NCBI GenBank assembly: GCA_034509755.1
Contig: CM067545.1
Span: forward strand, 40,913,062-40,977,061
Source of the DNA: Anisodus tanguticus
Taxonomy: Eukaryota; Streptophyta; Magnoliopsida; Solanales; Solanaceae
Direction of reading: 5' to 3'
DNA: 64,000 bases
The first letter of the stretch is position 1, and each line of letters starts with the position of its first letter. Below, piece after piece: positions 22,301-33,379 of the stretch. The notes beneath the pieces were generated by a model. That model did no database searches and was not told the origin of the DNA. It worked only from the letters and a program-made list of their open reading frames with translations. Both the position numbers and the translations under genes were made by a program.

Positions 22301-24186
22301 CGCAATGCTTGCTAGTGTTTCAAGATGGCGTTGTGGCTCCATAGTGGAGCGACGTGGTGCTAATTCTTCGTTTCAAAACTTGAACTCACTGGACAATAAG
22401 CGTCGCGACTCCATGGTGCAGCGCCGCAGCGCTAATGCATTTAAAGATGCAGAAATATTTCTGCCTCTGCAGCACCGCGGCTCCATGGTGGAGCGTTGGG
22501 GCGCTAATGCACTTGCGGAAGCAGAAATATTTCTGCCCCTTCAGCGCCACGACTCCATGGTGGAATGTTGCGGTGCTAATGCATTTATTCTTAAACCAAA
22601 AGGCTACTGCCTCAGTGGAGCCGCGGTTCTAATGATTAGTGTCGCGGCCCTACCTGTCCAGAAACAAAAAAAATTCAAAGTTCAGAATGTTTAACCCAAA
22701 AATTCAGAGTTCAGAATACATATTGGGTTGATGGTTCCCAAACTATATGTGTTGTTAGTTTTGCATGATGTTAAGATGTCATATTGAATATGTTCCCCAA
22801 AACATTAAATACAAGTCAAAATTAAAATGCATCGTCCATTATAATTGTTAGAGTGCAAAATCATTTTCGGCAATACGAGTATTTATGCCAAAGCATTTGC
22901 TCTAAGTCTACGAGGACCTAGACTCTTTCATAGATGTGTTTTAATGTAAAGGTAAATGATAAATTTTTGTGGGTATTTACACCACAATGTTTGCTCAAAA
23001 AGGCCAAATTTGCTTAAATATATAAACGCAGTCGTGTAATGGGGTTGACTTGCCTAGACAAATCTTGGCGCCAAAGTGTCGAACTAATCTAAGGACGCAA
23101 GATTAAATGTAATAATTTGATCAACCAAGAGTTGCGAATAAGTTTTGCAATTGGTTTAGAACCTATCAAGATATGTTGTTGAAGTTATCAGCCAAAGCAA
23201 ATGCGGAGATAGCATAGGCTTAGATCTTAGCCCATTATAACCTCAATTAATATAGGTTCGTATTCTACCATGGGGTCGTAGAAATATGTTAAAATAGTGG
23301 GAGCTAATTAAACAAAAAGGCCTTGTTGATTAGCCTAAATGAATGTGTATAATAGGAAATAGATTTTGAGTTTGATTTTTGGTCTATGTTATTCTTTAGA
23401 TTATTAAAGTTGTCGAGCTTATCGTTGAATTATTGATTGAGATGAATAAACTTACTGGACCGAACTACCTTGACTGGCTAAGGAATTTGCGAATAGTATT
23501 GAGACAAGGGAGAATAGAATACGTGTTGGACACGGTGTTCCCAACAGTCCCTATGACATATTCTGATGAATATGCCTCTTTTGATAAAGATGCTTACCAG
23601 AAACAACTAGATGATGACACTTTGGTGCAATGCATAAAGTTGTCTTCCATGTCTATGGAACTTTAGAGACAGCATGAGAACATGGGGCCCAATGAGATAC
23701 TCGAACACATTAAGAGTCTCTATGACTCTCAATCCCATACGATGGAATATGAGTTGCTAATAGAACTCTTCAAGTGTAAGCTCAATGAAGGGGGTCACGT
23801 CTCACAGAACGTGTTGAAGATGATAGGGTTGATAGAGAGGCTTGCTTCAATTGGAATGAAGCTTGAAAAGAATGTCGCTACCACACTCATCCTGAACTCT
23901 CTCCCTCGTTCCTTTGAGAACTTCATAGTGAATTTGAACATGAATGGAACGAAGGCGACTCTGCCGGAGATGTACAATATGCTCAAGACCTTTGAGTCCT
24001 CCACTTCCAAAGGCAAAGTTGTGCTCATGGTGAGCTCTTCTAGCCGACCCAAGCCGAAAGGCAAGGAATGGTAGAAGAAGAAGGGAAAGGCAATCGTTGC
24101 GCCCTCAGCTATGAAGCCTAAGGGAGGTGTGAAGAAGAAGGTAAACGCGGCTAAAGATGAATGCCTCAACTGCCATAGAAAGTGCA
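22301..24186 (+). repeat. Element D tandem module 2 (leader + gag part)
   Basis: Second leader-gag module. The leader has lost about 150 bp near 22690-22730 compared with the others. The gag start codon is TTG (23410) where modules 1, 3 and 4 have ATG. Gag is open in two pieces (23433-23666 and 23682-24074) and again ends at the half knuckle CLNCHRKC near 24165-24186, joined to leader at the same point as module 1. Same junction twice means the array grew from a single first rearrangement. Confidence 0.85.
22310..22600 (+). repeat. 72-bp GC-rich minisatellite, four units
   Basis: The core GRCTCCATGGTGGAGCG starts at 22335, 22407, 22479 and 22551, an exact 72-bp spacing. Each unit reads in one frame as GSMVERRGANAxxxAEIFLP plus LQR. 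Second set at 24222, 24294, 24366, 24438 (again 72 bp); third set at 31724-31880 with one shortened unit. The unit contains the palindromic stretches GCGCCGCGGC and CCATGG. Confidence 0.85.
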
Positions 24187-25448
24187 CCGCGGTGCTTGCT
24201 AAGGTTTCGAGGCGGCACTGCGGCTCCATGGTGGAGCGCTGCGGCACTAATTCTTTATTTCAAAACTTGAACTCACTGGACAATAAGCGTCGCGGCTCTA
24301 TAGTGGAGCACCACGACGCTAATGCATTTATAGATGCAGAAATGTTTTTGCCTCTGCAGCGCCGCGGCTCCATGGTGAAGCGTCAGGGCGCTAATGCAAT
24401 TGCAGAAGCAGAAATGTTTCTACCCCTGCAGCGCCGTGGCTCCATGGTGGAACACCGTGGCGCTAATGTATTTTTTCTGAAACCGAAAGGCTACTGCCTC
24501 AGTGGCGTCGCAGCTCTAATGATTAGTGTTGCTGCCCGACCTGTCCAGAAATAAAAAAAATAGAGTTCAGAATGTTTAACCCAAGATTATTACTATACAG
24601 TATATTGTTTATGTGCTAAATGATAAAATGTTTGTCATTTACATTTCTAGAATAGTGTCCTCTATAACTATCTGGGCAGGCGGCGCCCAGTGTTTGATTA
24701 AAAAATCTTATATCATGCATATTGGTTGATGGTTCCCAAACTATATGTGTTGTTAGTTTTGCATGATGTTAAGATGTCATATTGAATATGGCATAAAAGA
24801 GTTGATCTTGGTTAGAACCCTGAATTAAAATGTTTTCCAAAACTTTAAATACAAGTCTAAATTAAAATGCATCGTCCATTATAATTGTTAGAGTGCAAAA
24901 TCCTTTTCGGCGATACGAGTATTTATGCCAAAGTATTTACTTTAAGTCTACGAGGACCCAGACTCTTTCATAGATGTGTTTTAATGTAAAGGTAAATGAT
25001 AAATCTTTGTGGGTATTTAGACCAAAGTGTTTGCTCACAAAGGCCAAATTTGCTTAGATACATAAACGCAGTCGTGTAATGGGGTTAACTTGCTTAGACA
25101 AATCTTGGAGCCAAAGTGTCGGACTAATCTAAGGATGCAAGATTAAATATAATAATTTGATAAACCAAGAGTTGCGAATAAGTTTTGCAATTGGTTTAGA
25201 ACCTATCAAGATATGTTGTTGAAGTTATCAGCCAAAGCAAACGTGGAGATATCATAGGCTTGGATCTTGGCCCATTATGACCTCAATTATTATAGGTTCG
25301 TTTTCTACTATGGGGTCGTAGAAGTATGTTAAAATAGTGGGAGCTAATTAAACAAAAGGCCTTGTTGATTAGCCTAAATGAATGTGTATAATAGGAAATA
25401 AATATTGAGTTTGATTTCCGATCTATCTAATTCTTTAGATTATTAAAG
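24187..25448 (+). repeat. Element D third leader
   Basis: Third copy of the leader, from the 72-bp repeats (24222-24454) through the GGCGCCCAGTGTTTGATTAA segment (about 24691) to the gag ATG at 25449. Nearly collinear with 31637-32877. Confidence 0.85.
24200..24480 (+). repeat. 72-bp GC-rich minisatellite, second array
   Basis: Same unit as at 22310-22600, cores at 24222, 24294, 24366 and 24438. The open frame 24111-24554 runs from gag through all four units without a stop. Confidence 0.85.
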
Positions 25449-26390
25449 ATGTCGAGCTTATCATTGAAAATGTTGATTGAGATGAATAAACTTATTAGAC
25501 CGAACTACTTTGACTGGCCAAGGAATTTACGAATAGTATTGAGACAAGAGAGAATAGAATACGTGTTGGGCACGGTGTTCCCAACAGTCCATGCGACAGG
25601 TTCTGACGAATATTCCTCTTTTGATAAAGATGCTTACTAGAAACATCTAAATGATGCCACTTCGGCGCAATGCATAATGAAGTCTTCCATGTCTCTGGAA
25701 CTTCAAAGACAGCATGAGAACATGGGGTCCAATAAGATGCTCGAACACTTGAAGAGTCTCTATGACTCTCAATCCCAGACGATGGAATATGAGTTGCGAA
25801 TAGAACTCTTCAAGTCTAAGCTAAATGAATGGGGCCAGGTCTCACCGCACGTGTTGAAGATGATAGGGCTGATAGAGAGGCTTGCTTCAATTGGAACGAA
25901 ACTTGAAAACAATGTCGCTACCACACTTATCCTGAACTCTCTCCCTCATTCCTTTGAGAACTTCATAGTGAATTTCAACATGAATGAAACGAAGGCGACT
26001 CTGCCGAAGCTGCACAACATGCTCAAGACTATTGAGTCCTCCACTTCTAAAGGCAAAGTTGTGCTCATGGTAAGCTCTTCTAGCCAACCCAAGTTGAAAT
26101 GTAAGGAATGTCATAAGAAGAAGGAAAAGGCAATCGATGCGCCCTCAGCTATGAAGCCCAAGGGATGTGTGAAGAAGAAGGTGAACACAGCTATGGATGA
26201 ATGCCTCAACTGTCTTAGGAAGGGCCATTGGAAAAAGGACTGCACGGCACCAGGAGGAGTTAAAGCACTAGGTGCTCCTGCCTTTGGTAGACAAGGTATG
26301 TACGTCATTGAAATAAATATATCTATAAATAACTCTCATTCCTGGATATTGGATACCGCTTGTGGCTCACACATTTGTACAAATGTGTAG
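25449..26390 (+). pseudogene. Element D gag and protease start (third copy)
   Basis: ATG 25449: MSSLSLKMLIEMNKL, then YFDWPRNLRIVLRQERIEYV, stop TAG at 25638, and a long open piece 25677-26390 with LKSLYDSQSQTMEYELRIEL, IERLASIGTKLENNVATTLI and a complete zinc knuckle CLNCLRKGHWKKDC (CCHC, about 26208-26250). Then WILDTACGSHICTNV, where Asp of the protease (26352) is kept but the usual D(S/T)G reads DTA. Stop TAG 26387. Gag forms particles and binds RNA through the knuckle; protease would cut the polyprotein. This is the only copy with the whole knuckle. Confidence 0.87.
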
Positions 26391-28085
26391 GGGCTAACTG
26401 ATAGCAGGAAGGTTGGACCGAGAGAGGTAGACCTACGCGTTGGAAATGGAGCACGAGTTGATACTGAGTGCATAGAGACTTATAGATTAAATTTACCTTC
26501 CGGCTACTATTTAGTGTTTAATCATTGCTTCTATGTACCCTCATTAACGAGGAATATTATTTCTATCACAATATTGGACATGGAGGGCTTTTCCTCGTAT
26601 ATTTATAATGGCAGTCACGTACTGTCTTTTGATAATGTTATATATGGAACTGCTCCTCTTGTGAATGGATTATATACACTGAACTATAGTCTAGAGATAT
26701 TCAATGTACAAAATAAACGAGCCAAGATAAGTAATAGAAACTCTACCTACCTATGGCACTGCAGACTTGGTCATATGAACGAATCAAGGATAGCAAGATT
26801 GAGGAAGTTAGACTACCTCGAACCATTTGACTTTGAGTCTTATGGTAACTACAAATCTTGCTTCAGAGGAAAGATGACCAATAAACCACTTTTTGGGAAA
26901 GGTATGAGAGTCAAGGAGGTGTTTGAGTTGGTCCATACTGATGTATGTGGGCCATTCTCGACTCAAGTTAAATGAGGCTTCTCATACTTCATCATTTTTA
27001 CTGACGATTTCATAAGGTATGGATATGTGTATCTTATGAGACATAAATTCGAAGCTTTTGAGAAGTTCAAGGACTACAAGTCAGAAGTAGAGAAGTAACT
27101 TTCAACAAGTATCAAGACCCTTCGATTGGATCGATGAGGTGAGTACTTGAGAAAGAATTTTCTAGATTACTTAAAGATACATGGAGTCCAATCAGAATGG
27201 ACACCTACAGAAATTCCACAGATGAATGGGGTTGCCGAAAGGAGAAATCGAACCTTATTGGATTTGGTTCGATCCATGATGAGCTCCTCAGCTCTACTGA
27301 CATACCTTTGGGGATATGCTATACAAACCTCTATATATGTTCTGAACAGGGGTCCTTCCAAGTTAGTACAAAAGACACCCTATGAGATATGGTGTGGCAA
27401 GAAGGCAGCTCTTAAACATATGAGACCCTGGGGGTGCCCTGCATATGTTAAGAAGATGCTCACTGACAAGTTGGAATCTAAAAGTGAGAAATGTTACTTC
27501 GTGGGGTATCCAAAGCAAACTAAGGGATACTACTTTTATCTTCCTGGAGAACATATGGTCATTGTTTCCAGGAACACAACTTTCCTTGAAGAAGAATATG
27601 TCTACAAGGAACATAGCTTCACAGAGATAGAACTTGAAGTAATTCAAGAACCACAATATAACACAGAAGTTAAACCCTTGTCGAATGACCTAAATAAGGA
27701 TTCAGTGGGAGTATCCGGTGACGATTGGGTACTTAGAGTACGTCCTTCAGCCAGTGGGAGTGTTGTGAGAGATAGTCCAGAAATGCAAGGCTCTTATACA
27801 CAACCAATGGAAGATGATACAATGGTTGTACATCATTCCATTCAGGAAATACATGAAAATGACATTCCTGAAATCTCTCAAGGTGATGGATTGTCCAATA
27901 CACAAAGACCTTCTCACAATCAGAATGCAACAAATACTAAAAAGCAGAATACTCAACTCCGTAGGACCACTAGGACTCATCGTCTGCCTGAAAGACTTAA
28001 TCTCCTTGTTGAAACACACAATGAGATAGATATTCCTGATGATGATGAACCTACAACCTACAGCGAAGCTATGTTAGAAATTGAT
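26391..28085 (+). pseudogene. Element D integrase
   Basis: 26514-26975 has the region before integrase, with LWHCRLGHMNESRI (His-His) and the CF..KM half of the zinc site, then FELVHTDVCGPFSTQ (first Asp). Stops at 26972 and about 27097 precede RLDR.GEYLRKNF (second Asp) near 27122, and 27147-28088 has QMNGVAERRNRTLLDLVRSM (Glu), the KKAALKHMRPWGCPAYV block and KSEKCYFVGYPKQTKGYYFY, followed by an acidic Ser/Thr-rich linker. All three catalytic acids survive, with at least three stops between them. Typical TNT1-94-type integrase. Confidence 0.87.
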
Positions 28086-29627
28086 TAGCAGAGATGGCAA
28101 GAAGCTATGAAATCTGAGATGGACTCGATGTACATAAATCAAGTTTGGAACTTGGTTGATTTGACAACAGGGGTTAGACCCATAGGATGCAAATGGGTCT
28201 TCAAGAAGAAGATTGATGCATATGGAAAGGTACAGACTTATAAAACAAGATTGGTGGCTAAAGGTTATAATCAACGGCCTGGGGTCAATTATAATGATAC
28301 CTTTTCACCTGTTGCTAAGATTAAGTCCATTCAAATTTTGCTTGCAGTAGTTGCATATTATGACATGACATTTGCCATATGGACGTCAAGACTGCTTTCC
28401 TCAATGGTAATCTAGTTGAGGAGGTGTATATGAAACAACCTGAGGGTTTTTCAATTGAGTCCAAACCAAATGTTGTATGCAAGCTACAAAAGTCCATTTA
28501 TGGGCTTAAGCAAGCCTCGAGGAGTTGCAACATTTGGTTTGACAAGGCTATCAAGTCATTTGATTTTGTTAGAAGAAAAGAGGATCCATGTTTTTTATAG
28601 TAAACGCAATGATTAGAGTATTATCTTAATTATCATATATGTAGATGACATATTAATAATGGGAGACAATAAGACTCTCCTGCAATCAGTCAAAGAGTGG
28701 TTGTTCAATACCTTCATGATGAAAGATTTAGGTGAAGCCTTCTACATTCTAGGGATTTGGATCTATAGACATAGACCTAACAAATTGTTGGGGCTGCCAC
28801 AGTCAGTCTACATAGACAAAGTGCTTAAACGTTTTTCTATGGAAAATTCCAAGAAAGGCGATCTACCTATGGGAAAAGGCATAAAGTTATCTAAGAAGGA
28901 TAGTCCTTCTAATTCTATAGAACTTGAACGCATGAAAAGGATCCCATGTGCTTCGGCTATAGGATCGATCATGTATGCCATGACCTGTACTAGGCCAGAT
29001 GTGGCCTTTGCACTTAGTATGACTTGAAAGTTCTAGCAGAATCCTGGGGAAGATCACTGGAAGCCAGTCAAGAGTATTCTTAAGTATCTTAGACGAACTA
29101 AAGATTACTTCTTAGTCTATGGTGAGGAATAAAAGTTAGGTGCTACTGGGTACACTGATGCTAGCTTCCAAACAGATGTTGATGACTACAAATCTCAATC
29201 AAGATACACATTTATTTTCAATGGTGGAGCAGTAAGCTGGAAAAGTTCCAAACAAACTACAATTGCTGATTCGACAATAGAAGCTGAGTACATTGCTGGA
29301 TCGGAAGCTGGTAAAGAAGTTGTTGTGATATCTGAGTTTCTGAAGGAACTAGGGGTTGTTCCAAGTGCCACTTGTCTAATAACGGTTTATTGTGACAACA
29401 CTGGTGCGATTGCGCAAGCTAAGGAACCAAGATCAACCAATAGAAACAAGCATGTATCAAGGAAGTACCACATACTCAGGGAGATGGTGGAGACTGAAGA
29501 GATTAGATTAGACTATGTTCCCACAGATGATAATCTAGCTAGCCCATTCACTAAACCATTAAGCTTAGTCAAGCATAATGGTCATTTTGAGAATATGGGC
29601 ATTAGATATGTTGGAGATTGGCTCTAG
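28086..29627 (+). pseudogene. Element D reverse transcriptase and RNase H
   Basis: RT runs from WQEAMKSEMDSMYINQVWNL through GCKWVFKKKIDAYGKVQTYK, a frame change near 28380, MDVKTAFLNGNLVEEVYMKQ and SIYGLKQASRSCNIWF, then IYVDDILIMGDN (intact YVDD, about 28636-28650). RNase H has GYTDASFQTD, STIEAEYIAGSEA, VYCDNTGAIAQAKEP and RKYHILREMVETEEIRLDYV, ending at TAG 29625. Stops at 28086, 28598, 29025 and about 29130. Catalytic acids retained. The end lies 12 bases before the LTR, with the purine tract AAGTGGGAGA between. Confidence 0.88.
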
Positions 29628-29641
29628 GCCAAGTGGGAGAT

Positions 29642-31230
29642 TGGAAGTATATTTATGTCCTAGAGACAATCTGTATTAGGATAAATGTACTTTATACACA
29701 TTCATATTATTATTAATGGAGATTAATAATTTAGCATTTGCAATTATTGAATTATTATTTGATTGTTTGTAATTATTCATTAATGTGCATCCATTGAGCT
29801 TACGTTGTCATTAATAGAGTAAAATATTCATGATAGAGCGTAACTCTTAAAATAGCCTCAACTAATGATCATCGAGAATGAGGTATCGATGATATATGAT
29901 AAGTCGACATGTGGTCTGCATCACATCCTTGGAGGATGTAGTATGTGTCACCTGCTATGAGTAATGGCTACTCGTGATGGACACATGGATACTTTGGAAG
30001 TATTGATATACCCTGCTGATATACTGTTTGTTATACTTGTCTAAAGTATGATCAGTGTGTGGGAGATAGAAGTCCTTAGACTTGAGGTCAATACGCTCCT
30101 TGTCTACAAAGTAATGTACTTTGATCCCGTCCTAAGCTCAAATGCCTTATAGGTTGAGATACGCCTTGTATTGGGTACATTACGATGTGGATTAAAGGTG
30201 GTAGTTGAGTCAAGATTAGGATTCATTCCTCGAATGTATATTCGGGAGAACACTCGGATTCTCAGTGATATTAAGTTGACTAAGTCGTTGGCCAACGCAA
30301 TAGACATATTTAGAATATGGTCTAGTTGTCAACTAATATAAATGAGATACAATGATTAAGCCATTTGGATAGACACTTGACAAATCCTAAGCTTGATCGG
30401 GTGTGTCGTGAATGAAAGGATTTTATCTTACCATATAAAGGTTAAGTTTACTGGATTCGCGTAAATGTACTTCACATATTGAGTTCGTCTTCCGGCGCCA
30501 TCTATGAGTTCCGCGTAGACCTTAATTTTATTAATGTCGATATGAGAAGGCATATAGGGTCACACTATGTCGATTATCCGTTTCGATCTAAGGATGTATT
30601 GAGAGAGTAATTAAATGTTCGATTTGGAATCAAGATGCTTAAATGAATAATGATTATTTTAATTAAGTCAAAATTGGATTTTGGATTTAATTAAGAATGC
30701 ACGGAAAATAAATCGAGACAGTGGAGGTCGAGCGCCGCGACGCTCATACCCCAGGGCCGCAGCGCAGTGCAGGAGCACGTCGAGCGTCGCGGGGCCTATA
30801 CCCTAGGGCTGCGGCACCTCTGCATCGATTTTTAAGCCAGGCCCAAGGTCAAATCCTAATCCGGTTTTGACCTAATTTTCAACTAAAAATAGAGGCATTC
30901 CCTTTCATTATTAACACACTAATTTTCTGAAAATTATTCTAAGCCTTAGAGACTTAAAATCAAATACTCTCTCGAACCTCTACCGAATTTCCTAGCTTTC
31001 CGAAGGAGAAATACATTGAAGCTTGGAGCTTGCAATCGGAAGGACAACCGCGTGTGCACCTTATAGTAGAAAAAGATTCCACATATTCAAACTTGTAAGT
31101 TTATGCTTTATGTTACAAGTTTAATTGTTGTATAACTATACCAGAAATGTTGTTGTGGTAAGTAAGAAAAAAAACTTTAAAACTTCTGTTGTGCCTTACT
31201 TATGTGCATTGTACCCAACAAAATCCTATA
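29642..31230 (+). repeat. Element D LTR (shared by two copies)
   Basis: About 1.59 kb between the purine tract and a tRNA-Met type primer site. The left edge TGGAAGTATATT is fairly firm; the right edge (...AATCCTATA) is set by the primer site. Inside, 30722-30826 has two GC-rich units (GTCGAGCGCCGCGACGC and a diverged copy) that look like relatives of the leader minisatellite. It serves as 3' LTR of the left copy and 5' LTR of the right copy. Confidence 0.75.
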
Positions 31231-31231
31231 G

Positions 31232-31250
31232 TGGTATCAGAGCCCGGGCT
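31232..31250 (+). promoter_or_regulatory. Element D primer binding site
   Basis: TGGTATCAGAGCCCGGGCT, complementary to the 3' end of initiator tRNA-Met, just after the LTR. Confidence 0.85.
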
Positions 31251-32877
31251 AGTTCAATGGTTATATAACAATTGAATAGAATAATAATATGGGTTAAACA
31301 TAAAATTGGATTAAAACAAGGTTTCTTAAAATCCTACATGTCTTGAACGAATGTTGATCTTTTGATATCACCCTAAATTATCTCCTACGCTAACTCGAGG
31401 AAGTCATTCTGCTCTAACTCAAACTAAGCCAAAGTGCGTTGTCCGGCTCATTGCACGGTGCACGGCTAAGAATGAGCAAGAACTGATGATGGTCGATATG
31501 GGCGTTATTGATAATGGTGGGTGATGATAAAGGACCTGTGAATTGATCCCTAAATTGGATTTAGGGGTTGAGCGATTATGGAAATCAACACAGAAACGTT
31601 TGTCAGGATATTGGCATCGCGGCCCTATAGTAGGGCGCCGCGGTACAAGCTAGAGTTTCAAGGCGGTGCCGCAGCGCTAATTCTTCATTTCAAAACTTGA
31701 ACTCACTGGACAATAAGCGTCCCGGCTCCATGGTGGAGCGTCGCGGCGCTAATGCATTTACAGATGCAAAAATGTTTATGCCTCTGCAGCGCCGCGACGC
31801 TAATGCAATTGCAGAAACAAAAATGTTTCTGCCCTTGCAGCGCCGCGGCTCCATGGTGGAGAGTCGCGGCGCTAATGCATTTTTTTAGAAACCGAAAGGC
31901 TACTGCCTCAGTGGAGCCGCGGCTCTAATGATTAGCGTCGCGGCCCCACCTGTCCAAAAACAAAAAAAATCGAGTTCAGAATGTTTAACCCAAGATTATT
32001 ATTATTATACAGTATAATATTTGATAAGTATATTTTTTATGTGTTAAATGACAAAATGTTTGTCATTTACATTTCTAGAATAGTGTCCGCTATAACTGTC
32101 TAGGCAGGCGGCGCCCAGTGTTTGATTAAACCATCTTATATCATGCATATTGGGTTAACGGTTCCCAAACTATAAGTGTTATTAGTTTTGCATGATGTTA
32201 ACATGTCATATTGGATATGGCATAAAAGAGTTGATCTTGGTTAGAACCCTGAATTAAAATGTTCCTCAAAACTTTAAATACAAGTCTAAATTAAAACGCA
32301 TCGTGCATTATAATTGTTAGAGTGCAAAATCTTTTTCAGTGATACGAGTATTTATGCCAGAGCATTTGCTCTAAGTCTACGAGGACCTAGACTCTTTCAT
32401 AGATGTGTTTTAATGTAAAGGTAAATGAAAAACTTTTGTGGGTATTTACACCAAAGTGTTTGCTCACAAAGGCCAAATTTGCTTAGATACATAAACGTAG
32501 TCGTGTAATGGGGTTGACTTGCTTAGACAAATCTTGGCGCCAAAGTGTCGGACTAATCTAATAACGCAAGATTAAATGTAATAATTAGATCAAACAAGAG
32601 TTGCGAATAAGTTTTGCAATTGGTTTAGAACCTACCAAGATATGTTGTTGAAGTTATCAGCCAAAGCAAACGCGGAGATAACATAGGCTTGGATCTTGGC
32701 CCATTATGACCTCAATTAATATAGGTCCGTATTCTACCATGGGGTCATAGAAGTATGTTAAAATAGTGGGAGCTAATTAAACAAAAGATCTTGTTGATTA
32801 GCCTAAATGAATGTGTATAATAGGAAATAGATTTTGAGTTTGATTTTCGGTCTATCTAATTCTTCATATTATTAAAG
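31251..32877 (+). other. Element D leader, most complete copy
   Basis: About 1.6 kb untranslated leader. Its right 1.24 kb (from about 31637) is what was tripled at 20613-25448. Holds the third 72-bp repeat set (31724-31880), which lies in a small open frame 31697-31888 even here, where it is upstream of gag. Confidence 0.75.
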
Positions 32878-33379
32878 ATGTCGAGCTTATGGTTGAAAAT
32901 ATTGATTGAGATGAATAAACTTACTGGACCGAACTACCTTGACTGGCTACGGAATTTGCGAATAGTATTGAGACAAGAGAGAATAGAATATGTGTTGGAC
33001 ACGGTGTTCCCAACAGTCCCTGCGACAGATTCTGACGAATATGCCTCTTTTGATAAAGATGCTTACTAGAAACATCTAGATGATGCCACTTCGACGTAAT
33101 GCGTAATGTTGTCTTTCATATCTACGGAACTTCAGACACATCATGAGAACATGGGGCCCAATGAGATGCTCGAACACTTGAAGAGTCTCTATGACTCTCA
33201 ATCCCAGACGATGGAATATGAGTTGCTAATAGAACTCTTCAAGTGTAAACTCAATGAAGGGGGCCAGGTCTCACAACACTTGTTGAAGATGATAGGGCCG
33301 ATAGAGAGGCTTGCTTCAATTGGAATGAAGCTTGAAAAGAATATCGCTACTTGTTGAAGATGATAGGGCTGATAGAAGA
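32878..33379 (+). pseudogene. Element D gag, fourth copy, truncated
   Basis: ATG 32878: MSSLWLKILIEMNKLTGPNY, WLRNLRIVLRQERIEYVLDT, stop TAG 33067, then 33106-33357 with ENMGPNEMLEHLKSLYDSQS and IERLASIGMKLEKNIATC. At about 33351 the sequence ACTTGTTGAAGATGATAGGG, already present at about 33288, is repeated, and at 33380 minus-strand copia C3 sequence takes over. The remaining gag, pol and LTR of this copy are gone. The repeated bases look like filler copied during end joining. Confidence 0.82.

Larger units (their letters stand above)
20613..33379 (+). mobile_element. TNT1-94-like copia complex (element D) with tandem 5' modules
   Basis: A plus-strand copia assemblage: three consecutive leader-gag modules (gag starts at 21545, 23410 and 25449), the third continuing into pol (to 29627), then a full LTR (29642-31230), a primer site and a fourth leader-gag (gag at 32878) cut by C3. 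No LTR lies on the left side; the first module starts inside the leader. The gag-pol resembles the TNT1-94 type. All copies carry stops. Confidence 0.85.
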
